In this document: in pieces, positions 1 to 12,334 of the stretch
How positions within the stretch are numbered: position 1 is the first letter of the stretch
Layout: each line of letters starts with the position of its first letter
NCBI RefSeq assembly: GCF_002775205.1
Contig: NC_036457.1
Span: forward strand, 3,284,475 to 3,348,474
Source: Xiphophorus maculatus
Lineage: Eukaryota > Chordata > Actinopteri > Cyprinodontiformes > Poeciliidae
Reading direction: 5' to 3'
Length of the DNA stretch: 64,000 bases
Program-made: the position numbers and the translations under genes
The notes under the pieces: generated by a model
The model's input: the letters and a program-made list of their open reading frames with translations, nothing else
The model's database searches: none
Told to the model about the DNA's origin: nothing

Positions 1-1801
1 CATAAGTTAATGCAGAATGTTGGAATACCAATGTTGCATTTTACTTTTGATTTAAAAACTTTAAAACAAACTCTAGTAACATACATACATAAACCAGGAT
101 GTTTGCACATCCTAAAAAAATCTTAAATTCCTGCATCCAAAATTAAATCCTTAAAATATCTTAAATCCATTAGAAAATATTCAAGTTGGCCTTAAATAAG
201 TTAATCAAAGGTCTTAGATGCTGCTTTGGCATGACTTTAATCTCGTGTACTTTATTTTTCTCGTGGGACTTTTCTGTCAGGCAAATGAATGAAAAATCTT
301 TTTTGCGTTCTTTGACTCGGCTACCTCAACTGCCTCGAGTTTTTTAGCTAGTTAGCTAGCTAGCTTTTTTGAGTCTTATCATTGGTGACTGTAAATCCTC
401 TGCTGTATGACGTTCGTCTTTGCCAGTGGTTCATATCTGTTGCCAACTCCTACGATGCTACTATATGAAAAATGCTATTTTCTTTTGTATATTTCTGTCA
501 TAATGCAGGTCTTAAATTCTGATCATAGTGGTCTTAAAAATGTCTTAAATTTGAGTTGGCAAAACCTGCAGAAACCTTGATATACACACAAACAGACATA
601 TTAAAAGGAAAAACCTTTAGAATACTAGGAAATAATTCAAATTTTTCTCCCTCATTGCAAAAAGTCAAAACATTTCCAGTCTTTATTTCTTGTACTTTTG
701 ATGATTCTGGTTCAGAGGAAATAGAAACCCAAAATTCTGTTCCTCAGAAAATCTTAATATTACATAAGTTGTTGTATAAATAAATATTATTTTAAACAGA
801 AATGTCAACCTTCTGAAAAGTATATACATTTTTGAACATACTTTTTTCGTCCACTCAACTTTCTATTCATAATCATGGACACGGCATTCTTTGAACAATC
901 AGCTTCTTTACTTTTTGTGTCCTCCCCTTCAGAAAACATTTGCACATATTTTTAATTAAGGTGTAACATCATGGGTTTCTAAGATCTAACTTTTGCAAAA
1001 TATTCACATTTTCTGACACCTCAACTTTGAGTTTTCATTATCTATGATCCAAAGTCTTCAAAATTATTAGAAATGGAGGCTTGAAATATTTTGCTCTATG
1101 TGATGAAAATAGGTAACATATGAGTCTCACTTTCTGAAATGGAGGACAAGATATTCACCTTACAATAACAAAATATGATAACTAAGAGAATTCATACTTA
1201 AGAACTACCAAAAAGTGCACACTCAGCAGTTTTTCATTCCAGCGTGAGCGCTGTGGTTGTAGGTTTGGTTCTGTTGGGACTGAATCTTAAAAGTGCAAAG
1301 ACACGCAGTAACTGAGTGGCTCCAGCTGTGAGATAATGTATTGAACTGGAGCACCAATTAACCTCTGATGTCATTCCATTTGCAGCAGTTCGATAAATCA
1401 GTCACTGTGAAATAAAGCCTGCAGCGTTCAGATGTTCTTCAGAAAACGTTTTACCTCAACGAGTTAGCTGGAAAGACCTCCACTTCTCCTTTCAACCATT
1501 CCCAATACTAAATACTTCCAGAACTTGTACAGGAAAACACAAAGTTAGCAAAACTTGAGAAATCCATGGGATTACATGTAAAAGGCTTTGCTAGCCAGCT
1601 ATAGCACCTAGTCAAAGATCTTCAAGTCAAACTTTCAATATTCTGATATTCAGATCAAAACTCACATAAACCTGCAGGTTTTTTTTTAATCTACCTCATT
1701 TAAACAGGTATTCTGCACAAAAGGCTTATAAACAAAAGGTTTATAAACACACCATGGCTGCACACATTGATTAATAACTGGAATATGTTTTGTTCCTGCA
1801 G
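1..1801. other. Non-coding, probable intron of the GALNT gene
   Basis: AT-rich sequence with no reading frame I can support. It precedes a clear 3' splice site (cag at 1799-1801), so it is most likely an intron of the GalNAc-transferase gene whose next coding exon starts at 1802. A short TAGC-repeat palindromic tract lies around 345-365. Nothing else stands out. Confidence 0.6.
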
Positions 1802-4800
1802 GAGTGGGTCTACACTCACGGGCAGCAGATCCGTCAGCAGCAGCACTGCCTGTCGCTGTCGACCACCTTCCCTGCATCGCAGGTCCTCATGCTGCCCTGC
1901 AACATGGCGGACGGGAAGCAGGTCTGAACACACACACACACACACACACACACCAAACACACATCCTCAGCTCAGACTGACAGGTGGTGTGTATCTGCAG
2001 CATCGTCTATCAAATGGCAGGTAAATAAATCAAAATGTTAATTAACCTGAAGATGAATTTGTTTAAAAAATGACTGATATTCACACATGTGCAGATGCTT
2101 GGCGCGTTTTTGAGCATGCAGCTTTGAAAACAGACACTCACACATGTCATTACCTGACCACTGGGCACCTTGATGGCGTCCCAGAAACCCCTGCAGCAGG
2201 GAACCACCTGACAACCAATAGATCACCTGAGGAAGAAGAAGAAGAGGCAAGGGAGAGGAGACACGAGAGGAAGGATGAGGAAGAGGAGGAGGGAGGATGG
2301 AGGAAAAAAAGAGATGAGGGATGGCAGAAGATTTTCTCATTAAAGCTCACCAACTGTTCTAATGTGGAAAATCTGCTCCGGTGTGTTTGTGTTCATCGCC
2401 TCCGGGTTCCTGCGATGTAAAACCAAACCGGAGGACGCATGGATCCAATCACACCCAGAAAACATGTTCATATTTCCACGTTCTGATATCTGACATGACG
2501 CACAATAAGATTCAGTTGTTATTTCATCTAAAAGTCATCCAGGCAGAAAATGAGAAACAAAATGAGAACGACGGTAAAAGGGCGTAAAAACGGAGAATCA
2601 AGAGAGGAGGTGAAAATATAAAACAAAGCAGTAAAAACAAAAGGGAAAGAAGAAAATACACATAAGTAATCACACTTATAGTCAAAGTATTCACACCCCA
2701 AAAGCAAGTTTCCCCTTTCCAGCTGCTAAACTAAAACCTGCAAACAAATCCAGAACTAAAATAAAACATATATTACTCAACTTTTTAATAATCCATACTT
2801 TTTCATATCATTGTGAGAGAGAAAATAATAATGTTCTACTATTTTATAGCCTTTCCAGTTCAGTATCACTGCAGTCAGCTCTGTCTGCCAGGATGAGATA
2901 TGAAACGTTCACCTGCATACAAATAAAGATATGATTGGCTGATCAAAACATCACATTTACTGTTATTTTAAGGAACAGAAAACTCAAAATCAAGCTCATT
3001 TTACACTCGAGCAAATGTCTTAACTTATTTTTAATAAAACTTTTTTATTGCATATATTATTTAATGGATTTTTGTTATTTTTCTGGGTCCACCCACTGTG
3101 TGTTAGAATGGCCTAGTCAAAGCCCAGACATACCTCTAACTGACAGTTCCACTGAAGCTGAGGATTTTCCAAAGAAAGGGCAAAAATAAAACCTACTAAA
3201 CTTTGAATCTCATGGTGATGATGAGAGATTGTTGTTATTTTTAAAGACAGTGAACGCATCGCTGTGGATAGAGAGGCTGGAAGTGTGAAAAATAAACAGC
3301 AAATTAGGAAAGCAGAGAATTCAGAGAATTCTGCTTTGAGATGTGAAGAACTTAAAATGATTGAGTTGAGTCTGAAAGTTTATTAGAGGTAAAGAAGACG
3401 AGAACAAACCTGCAAAACAAAATGTACAAGCGATAAAGACAAAAGATGTGGTGATGCAGATGGAAAAGAATTGAAAAAGAGAAAAGAGATGTTGAATTAT
3501 ACATTTGAAAAAGAAGATGCAGCTAGAAGAAATGAATAAAGCATGAAAATAATGAAACGAGGAAGGAACAAAAGGAGGATGGATGGATGTAAGGCAGAAA
3601 GAGAAGGAAGGGAAAAGAGGGAGGAAGGAATGAAATGAAGAAGGAAAGATGGAGAGTAAGAAATAAAGAAAAAAGGAAGGAAACAAGAAAGGAAGTAAGA
3701 CAGAGTAGGAAACGAGACTGAATGAAGGAAGGAGAGTAGGAAACAAAGAAGGACGTGGGGAAGGATGGACTGTAAGAAACAAGGAAGAAAAGTAGAAAAG
3801 GAGAAAAATATTAAACAATGATTATAGAAACAGTTGATAACAAAAGTTCATTTCTAAACATATTTTCTCTCCTATTTTGCTTGACTTTGTTTGAAAGCAG
3901 CCAGAAAGTTGAGGAGAGAAAGAATCACCTGGAAACGTTTCCAGCAGGCCGAGCGTTTTGGTTTCCGTGGTTCTGCTGGAATATTTCCAGATCATTTCAC
4001 TGCGTTAGCAAAACGAGAATCTACGCTGAACCCTGGAGACGGAGGATGTTAGGGAGACCGGGAAGCTGATGTTTGGGTCTGCATGCATGGAGACACACAG
4101 GCAGCTGCAGCACACCTGCAGGAGGCGCTGCTGCGGCATCACGGTTACACACAAACACACCATCTGGGTTTGTTTTAGCCGTTTCTGTGTGTCTACTGCA
4201 GCCGCGCCGCTGGAGCGCATCTCTGTCATGTAAATGAAACGTGTAAACCTTTGTGCTGACACACTGTGGGTGTGGGTGTGTGTGTGTGTGTGTGTGTGTC
4301 AGAAGGCAGGAAGCAGAGCGATGATGGCTAATTAGAACGACGATCCGGCAGAGAAGCAGCCCAGAGCTGACAGGTGGAGACTGAGGGAAGGAAAAAATGC
4401 AGAGAGAAGCAAAAAAAAACACTAAACACAGAGGGAGAGAAATAAAAAAACACACATAAAGACGGAACTAAACAGAGAAGAGAAAAAAACTGGATTCGTT
4501 TTAAAACTGAACTTCCAAAGTATTCTGCATAAAATATCACTTACATAAATGAAGCAGCAGCACTTAGTGTCACCTTCATCTTTAGTAAATTACATGTCTG
4601 CCTGTAAACACGTTGCTACGCTTAATGGTAGCACAGGTTGTGTCTAAAAATGTCTCATAAATAGAATGAAGTATGCAAAAGGGAAGAATATTTTAGCACA
4701 TTAATAAACCTTCAGCTAACAAATCACAACGGCTGTGGAAATGTCAGAAAGAGGCGAGCAGAAGTAGTTTCCACTCTTAACGCTACGGAGGAATCGCATG

Positions 4801-7800
4801 AAAGAGATACAAGACCTGACTTTATACATTATACAAAACTTAAACACAAACGTATACAAAAAAAAGATCTGGAATATTAATAATTTGTTCCAGACTTCTC
4901 AGAAACACTGTCTGATGTTTTTGCACCAAACAGCTTTGAGAAAAAAAATCTGTAAAAATGACAGAGTATTAGAGCCAGACTAACAGATTTTTTTAAATTG
5001 TAAGAAAAACATTATAAGAGAAACGAAAGTCTTGATATTAGCAGAAAACAGACAATTCATACAAATATGAGGAATAAAGTCATTTCAATGAGGAAAAAAA
5101 GCTTCTGACAGAAAAACCTTTTATCCGTTCAGTTAGATTAGAAGAGACTTTAGATTGGGTCAAAGGTCAGTGATCCTAAGTCCACATCTCGAAATCTTTC
5201 TTTTATAAATTTGTTATTTTACATATTTGTCAAAATTGTCACCATGTTGTGACGGTAAAATATGAGACATAATCTGTGAAAAGGTCGATCTCCTCTACTT
5301 CCTCCCTGAGCTGCTACTGCCGTCTGAAGAAATGCTCGGCTCCCGGCCAAAAGCAACCAATCAGAGCCAGGAGGCGGGTCTTAGCGCTGTTAATCAATCT
5401 CATGTACTCACTGCTAAATGTACAAAGGGCGGAGAAACGCTTACTATTCCAGGAAAATGTTCTAACCGTCGTCATCGGTGGCTATACTAACTAGCCTTAG
5501 CATGTTGTGATGAACTAGCTGTAGCGTAGCAGAGAGAAAGAGGGGGAGGAAGAGGGCAGCACCACATGGAGAGTGATTGACAGCACTAAGACTTGGCTCT
5601 GATTGGTTTGTTCTGGTTAGCACTAGAAAGTGGGGGAGCTCCATATTTTCACAGGTTATCATTTTACATACGGTTACAACATGGAGACAGTTTCAACAAA
5701 TATGTTAAAAAATATCTTTTGTAAAAGTTACCTACTGCAGCTGTAAGGAAAAAAAGCTTACATACTTCATTAAATGAAAATGTATAGCTTTGTTTTCTTT
5801 TAAGATGATTTTTAATATTTTATACTATAAATGCAATTTTGTTTAATCCTAGTTAGAGTAGCTGTGGTTTTAGCTAAGTGAAATCTTAATGAACAAATAT
5901 ATCAGAATCACTTTAAATTAAAACCTTCCTGCAGGATAGGAGTTAAAGAAAGCTTTTCGTTTTGAAATCATCCTAAATGTTGCTTTTATAGTCATAGACT
6001 GTCTCTGAAACAAAAAAGCTCAGGTAGGAGGGCTGAATAGGAAAGTGAGCAGAAGCCTCCCAGGAGGAAGTGTCAGGCCTGTGATGACCTGAGGATGATG
6101 AGATGCCCTCTCAGCTCTCAGCTCTCAGCCGTCGTCTGGAAAAGGAACAAAGTGGCCTGAACTTTACCAGAGCTGCTCTGACTTGCACAAAGACGGAGCA
6201 ACGCGACGTGTTCCTCTCATATTTGATGTCAGCTCTGGTGCAGCAGCCGGTAATGAGGTGAATACTAATTGATCTACTTTTAATTATCCCTCCCTCTTTT
6301 TTTTTCTTTCAATTACAACCCTCAGCGGCCCGTCGCTGCGCTGCGACGAGCGCCTCGTCCTGCCAGAGTCACAGCAGAGCTGCAGTTATTTTACTGGACA
6401 AAGCTTGCATGTGTGGGATTAGGACCCCACAATGCTGAACCGATCAGAACATGTTCATGCTCCACATCCTGACAAACTCTGAAACTCAAGTAAAGCATGG
6501 ATATGATTTATATTTTGTGCTTTAATATTCAAATGTAGACCTTTCCTTCATCAATTCTCCAGTCTGATTGGCTCTCAGTCTCCCAGTTGTAGAATAATGA
6601 TATAAATAATATAATATCCTCCATTATTACTATTTACACCTACTGACCTCAAAATCTAGCATTTAAATTTCATTCAGTATGTCTAATTAAGCTTCAAACG
6701 GAAAGAACAACTCATGTCATTTATTTTACGGTGATACTTTCTGTTTTCTCCCTCGTTAAGCAACATAAAATCATGATACTTTAGTGTAAAATGATTTTCC
6801 CCCCTAAGCATAAGTAATATTTCAAAAAAAAGATACACAAAAGCAGATTCACGCTGAGATAGAGGGTAGATTTAGAAGAGACCTCCATCTAGCGGCCATT
6901 AAGAGGAATTACAAATAGATATTTACCTAAATTCACCAAAACCTTTGAGATTATAAACTGAAAAATATACAAATAACAGTTCAACTTTAGCAAGACAGTT
7001 ACAGAATCAGGGTTGATTAATAGTGAAAGTAAAAGTTTTTCCACACAATATGAAGGGAAGTCAACAGATTGGGATTGAACAGCCGTAAGAATTTTCAAGA
7101 TAAGAGCTCTGAGCTTAATTTTTTTTTTTATCAATCAAATCAAAGTATTTTTTCCCCTCTATGCTGCCAAATTACATCATTGTGAAAACATTATTTGATT
7201 TCAAGAGGTTCTCAATACAGAGACAGCTAGTTATTATTGTTTTAAGTCTATTAATCAGTAGTTGTTAGCACCGTTACCACAGCAACCCAGCCTGGAGTTT
7301 GCCTGTTTCCCCCGTGAATGTGTAGATTATCTCCGGGTACTCCGGATTCCTCCCACAGTCCAAAACAAAATGGTTAGCTTAGATTGTGATAAACATGTGA
7401 TCAATATCAATGTATCAATGATACATTGATATTGTATCAATGTATCGTAGTACAATTTCACTGAACTACAACCTAGAGCTGCACAGCATTCTGGGGGATG
7501 TAGGCAGAGGAAATACTTTAGCCGCTCAGCCTTTCATGGCTGCTTGCTAAACAAGGTTGGTAGATTCAACTAACTCTTTGGTTACCTAGCAACGCACTCG
7601 CTCTTTGGTCTCCACCGTGTCTCATAACTACTTAAAGGTAAAAAGCGGCGTGGAGAGAAAACTGGATAAAAAGGGAAAGGTCACGTCATCAGTTTGGTTG
7701 TATTTCAGATATTTAAAACAACAAAAAAAAAGAATAATTATTTATAATGACTGATATGAAACCCTTATATCATGATAGATTTTTTATGATAATGTGCCAT

Positions 7801-8443
7801 TATCATGAACTCCTCTGGTGTTTGTTGTTGTGTCTCTGTGATGGACTGCTGACCTGTCCAGAGCGTCCTCCGCCTCTCACCCAGTGACAGACATATTTGT
7901 TGATTTATTACTGTATATTTTTCCTAACTAGTTACTATAAGTTACCTATACTTGTATATGGAACCGTTGTAAATGGTGTCTATGTTGCACTCTTTGGTGA
8001 GCAGCTGTGAAACATTTTCTTTGTTTTTATGCTAAACTCGGTGACAGAACCTTTGTCATAGTCGGAAACGTATTTCTCTGCAAACGGCTGCATCGTCTCC
8101 GACTCGCTCTGCAGAGCGTGACTGAAGACCTTTTCAGAAACGTCTCGGGCGAATGCAGCTTTCTGGATTAAAAACATCCTCTTTCAATGCAGCACAGTCT
8201 GAGCGAGCAGCAAAAAGGTTGAAGAAAGCAAAAAAGAATAAAATATTAGCATAAAACGTTCTGTTTTTTGTTCCTGTCCTGCAGCGGTGGCAGAAATCAG
8301 GGACTCACTTGGAGCACATCGTGTCTCGATTCTGCCTGGACTCGGAGATGGCTCTGGACGGCATGGACTCGTCCCGCATGCTGGTCATCAGCCCCTGCGA
8401 ACTGAGCGCCTATACACAGAGATGGGAGGTTCCTTTCTCCTGA
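1802..8443 (+). CDS. Polypeptide N-acetylgalactosaminyltransferase, last two coding exons (GALNT14/16-like)
   Basis: Two coding exons are visible: 1802-1921 (120 nt, phase 0, donor gtctga) and 8285-8443 (159 nt, phase 0, ending in TGA). They join in frame into a ~92-residue C-terminus. It has the ricin-type (R-type) lectin pattern of the GALNT family: HCLSLS, then a QRW motif across the junction (DGKQ/RWQKSG), FCLDSEM, and a final QRW (TQRWEV) just before the stop. GALNT enzymes start mucin-type O-glycosylation in the Golgi by moving GalNAc from UDP-GalNAc to Ser/Thr; the lectin domain binds already glycosylated substrate. The catalytic domain lies outside the window to the left. The C-terminal pattern (EHI.S..CLD then a conserved PCE..) recalls GALNT14 or its close paralogue GALNT16. 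That subtype rests on memory and needs a search; the family call is firm. Confidence 0.85.
1922..8284. other. GALNT intron (6.4 kb) with simple repeats
   Basis: Intron between the two GALNT exons. It holds an AC microsatellite (1928-1953), a GGA-rich purine tract (2230-2310), a long GGAA/GAAA purine tract (3540-3810), a GT microsatellite (4276-4299), and a perfect inverted repeat at 7402-7434. The stretch at about 5270-5700 has CCAAT/ATTGG motifs and a GGCGGG block and looks like an interspersed repeat; I cannot name the family. Open frames here are translations of simple repeats. Confidence 0.6.
7402..7434. repeat. Perfect inverted repeat, 16-bp arms
   Basis: Arms 7402-7417 and 7419-7434 are exact reverse complements around a single central base. 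Sequence is built from ATCAAT/ATTGAT words. Further partial copies (GTATCAATGTATC) follow to about 7447. It lies in the GALNT intron and no function is evident. Confidence 0.75.
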
Positions 8444-8886
8444 CGTCGTGACCCTGGGCCTCCAGAAACCTGCTTTATCACTCCGACTCTCCACCGGCGA
8501 GAGCTTTGGCCCGGCGCTCCACTTCCACTGGCCGGAGCAGCGGGAGCGACGTCGGCACCGAGCTGAAGATTACCGCACAGAAACATGATGAAGACGAGTG
8601 GAAGGGCTGAAACATGGTGGAAACAACAGAGGATGCATGGAAAACATGGGTCAAATTAAAGAGTTTGAAACTAAGTGCACCTTAAAACTCAAAGCTGGGC
8701 AGAAACTTTTCACAATGAGGGAAGAAAATAACGTCTGGTTATTATTTACAACAAACACGTTTCTTCTTCAAGCTGTTTAATCAACAGAAAAATGGAAAGT
8801 AAGCACAAGTCATGGTTACCACATAACTCGTCATCATTAACAGTGCAGATGTGTTTCCTGTTGGATTCAGCAGGAGACCTTGTCAA

Positions 8887-8892
8887 AATAAA
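8887..8892 (+). terminator. Candidate poly(A) signal for GALNT
   Basis: AATAAA 444 bases after the GALNT stop codon. A second AATAAA lies at 9732-9737. Either could end the transcript. Confidence 0.4.
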
Positions 8893-11100
8893 AGCCATTC
8901 AGGCCGGGGGATAAGTATTCCAACATTTAATCTAAGTTTGAGATTATTTTACATAATGTATTTTCAAATGCATTTTTCTGCAAGAACCTTAAACTCCAAA
9001 CTATGTGAAAGTTAGAACAAATTAGCATTTTATTATTGATTCACCACTTCCTGTTTTGCCAGCACTTTAAAATAAACTGGCTTGTTTTTGAAAAGGTTTT
9101 CTAGATTTTTTTTTTGTTGTTTACCAATTTTCTGGTACAGATCAAACATTTCAGGTTAGCTGGAGATTATCTTGAAAGAAACATAATGCTCTGAAGTATT
9201 TCTGCATCATTGTGTATTAATGTCAGTTTGCAAGGTGCTGGCTTTTGAAGAAGTTGGGTCGTTCTCATTAAAACATCAGTCAAAATATATATTTTGACTT
9301 TTCAAACCAAATAATATGTTGTTTTATTGCCTGAAAGCTTTACATGACCTAATCTTCATGTTGTTCCTTCATTGCGTGCAGATTGTTTCATTCTTCACAT
9401 TATCTACATTCTCTGCAGAGATGTTTCCTCTCATGTAGCGACAGAATCCCAGATGTAAAACATCTTGTAGGCCAAACAAAGGCTACATTTTATTTCTAGC
9501 CAAACTAACAGGAAACAGGTTATTGCTGATGAAATGAAATTCAAACCTTCAACCCTCGTGTCATATGATAATGTTCCCTGTTTTCCTGTTTTTGTCATCC
9601 TGAGAATCTAAACAAAGATAAAGTTACTGCTGACCTATAAAAGGTTCCTCCACTTCCCTCACTTTTTTTCTCACTTCATCACGTGTTCGACATCTGCAGC
9701 TGCATCATCTTGATATCCTCTCTGATTCCTGAATAAAGTTTTATAATTCCTCTTTCTATTTTTGTTAAATGACTGTGGTGTATGTGTAAACTGAGTGTCA
9801 GTGTGTTTTTCAGCATCATCACCTGGAACCTATCAGTCCATCACAATGTCTGTAACTTTTAACTCAAGATTTATTGCTTCCTTTTTCCCTGGGATATACA
9901 GTACATTTGACGTAGCATTTGTCTTAGTCACTCTTCAAATGGCCAGATGAGGCTGATCTTCAAATTTCAAAAAATGTCTACAAGAAAATAATGACTCAGC
10001 TAAACCAAGTATATTTGAATCAACCCTATAAAAGATATTTATGTCCTACCATCACAAATATAGATATGAAGAGTGTGCTAAAGGTTACTGAGACTTTAGA
10101 TGGAGCCAGAAGGAAAACACTATCATGATTGTTGAGTATGGTGGTGGCTCTAGTGTGCTGTGGGACATTTTCTCTTCTAAAAATCCTGGTAAACTTTTAG
10201 TTGGAATGGCAGCACTGACTCTTTCAGACACTGTGATATTTTGAATAAATAAATATGAAAATGGGTCATCACTGGATCTTTCAGCAGAATAAAGATCCAA
10301 ACCATCAATCTCTTTCCATTCTAATCACCAAGAGTATTGATTATTTAAAGAGACTGTCAATAGTTAAAGATTAAGTGCTGCATATCTATTGGCAAAAAGG
10401 GAAATGTACATGTGAAAACTTCATTTAATTAAAGCGGATTCTTCCCCTCTCAACAAATACGCACAAATTATCCATATTAATTCAAATTTCTATTTTAAAA
10501 AAATAATTATTTAGACACGTTATTACCAGTGGTGTCATTAAGTACAAGCAACTGCTTTTGTCTGCGTTTCTAGCAGGATCTCTTTAACGGGAGAACCAGT
10601 GTAAACGGAGAAATTGCGTTTCTGCAAACTGAAGCACAATAATCAGAGCTGAGGCGGAGTGTTTGTATACACAGTTACAGAGTACAGTATGTTCAGATCC
10701 CCCCTCTGATCCCAGTCCACCGGTCCCTTTCATCCGCTCAGGGAATCATTAACCCGAACCTGGCTGCTCCCCTTTGGATTTTAAAGACATTAACAGCAGA
10801 AGATGTCACAGAGGAAAAGTTGACATTTAATCTTTTCGAGCCGCTTTCAACTGCATCCCTGCTTTCCAGAGGAGAGAGTCGCCTTTACGTAAGTACAGCG
10901 ACCTTTCCGTTTTTCTACCTTCTTTCTTTGAGCAGCTGTGTTGAAATAACCTTAATGATATTATTTTGTGTTTCTTTACAAAAACCGCAATAATACTGAA
11001 TTTATCAACGCGTTTTGCGATTTATAGAGTCTTGACATTTCAAGCCGGTTAAATGGACTGTAATTAACTTGATTGTTTCCAGTCGGTACTGTTTTTCTCG
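8893..11100. other. Intergenic, GALNT to ANGEL2
   Basis: No coding region seen. Position 9635 onward reads CTATAAAAGG, a good TATA box, followed about 90 bases later by AATAAA (9732); no gene is visible between them. Around 10650-10900 the sequence becomes less AT-rich and contains a donor-like ACGTAAGT near 10888, so a non-coding first exon of ANGEL2 could lie here. Confidence 0.4.
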
Positions 11101-11105
11101 CCGTA

Positions 11106-11141
11106 CCGCCGGGGTTTGTAGTTCGCTACAAACCCTGGCGG
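11106..11141. repeat. Hairpin with TTCG loop upstream of ANGEL2
   Basis: Arms 11106-11121 and 11126-11141 pair over 16 positions with one G-T wobble and enclose a four-base TTCG loop (11122-11125). The arms contain GTTTGTAG / CTACAAAC. It lies 45 bases before an ACTACAACTCCCAGC motif that shares the CTACAA word. Confidence 0.7.
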
Positions 11142-11185
11142 GGTTCGAACCTTCAAGAATTAAGAGTTGCAGACGGCAGAAAAGG

Positions 11186-11200
11186 ACTACAACTCCCAGC
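11186..11200 (+). promoter_or_regulatory. ZNF143/STAF-type promoter motif
   Basis: ACTACAACTCCCAGC matches the well known vertebrate promoter element ACTACAAYTCCCAG bound by ZNF143. It lies 220 bases before the first candidate ATG of ANGEL2 (11406). This kind of element is typical of TATA-less housekeeping promoters, which suits ANGEL2. The match is seen directly; its use as promoter is inferred. Confidence 0.55.
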
Positions 11201-12334
11201 GTTCAGAGGATGAATATGACGTAAGAGCTGAAGATACGTTCGCGTAATTTTAAAAATGATATTTTTCGCTGTAGCGCAGTCAAAGGTGTAACCTACAAGA
11301 GATTTGAAGTATAAGAAGCATATTTTTCATTTTGGTTACATCTCTGGTTGATACGTTTTACCGTTTCTTTTCACTTGTAAGGGTTTTTGTTAAGTTTTTG
11401 ACACTATGTATACTCAACAAGAACACGGAGAATTCAGGTAACTTTTTAAAGGTTTAAGCTCATTGTTTTATATTTGCGCAACATCTCTAAACTTTTTGGA
11501 ATATTTTGCGCTTTTTAGCTCATTTAAAGCTACATTTTATTGGTCAAATTGGAATAATAACATACATCTCCTGTGTATTTGAAAGCATCACGTGCGTAAT
11601 TTTTTTAAGGACATGAATTGAGGTTTGCTTTTAGTGCTGGTTTAACTAAGGAAATAAATGCTGACAATGTTTGTTTTTAATATTTTATCCGAATGCACTT
11701 GAGGCCCAAGATAACAAATGGCACGTCCACGCCCGAAAACAGGTATGCTATGCTAATGTTAGCTAGCTGTTTGTAGAAACGGAGTTTGTATTGATTGAGG
11801 TGCAAGCTAGCCAAACATGTGTTAGCTCGCCTGTCGGTTAGCGTTTGTTTCTGCTTTACCGGTGTATTGATCCAACCTTTTATAACTAGGATGGTTTAGA
11901 GTGAAGTCAAAATGTGGTTACATGTTATACTCAGTTAAATAATTATGTAAAGATGCACCAGTTAGTCGGTGGGAATCGGTATTTCCCCCCCCCAATATGC
12001 TGGGATTGACATTAATACTGTAAAGTCATGTGTTTCCTATTTAATTGAGAAATACCACCATTTTCATTCTATAAGCACATCAACTTCCTGTTCGTATTTT
12101 GAAGCAATTTGTTTTAAGTTTATATGAATCACATGAAAAGCTTAGGGCATCTTCCTGTATGCATACATTGTGGATAAACGTTTTCTGTTGGATTTAAAAC
12201 CTCTTCAATTAAAGAACTTTATCGTTTTATGTTGTAATCCCAAGAACAAAAAATCAGAATGAGTATTTTCATGCGTTCCCACATGTTAACCTGCTTATGA
12301 ACTTTCTGTTTGCTTTCTGAACTCCAGACCTCCC

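Noticed and set aside
2070-2420. 116-aa plus-strand frame with an E-rich middle
   Set aside because: Low-complexity GA tract in the GALNT intron, no match to the GALNT protein which runs directly from the exon at 1921 to the one at 8285.
3321-3818. 165-aa minus-strand frame rich in Ser/Phe/Pro
   Set aside because: It is the complement of a GGAA/GAAA purine tract inside the GALNT intron; composition explains the lack of stops.
11142-11152. GGGTTCGAACC as a tRNA or SINE B box
   Set aside because: No A box or tRNA-like fold upstream; better explained as next to the promoter hairpin.
11718-11742. Alternative first ANGEL2 exon (MARPRPKT, donor GTATGC)
   Set aside because: It ends in phase 1 and cannot join the exon at 12328 in frame, whereas 11406-11437 can.
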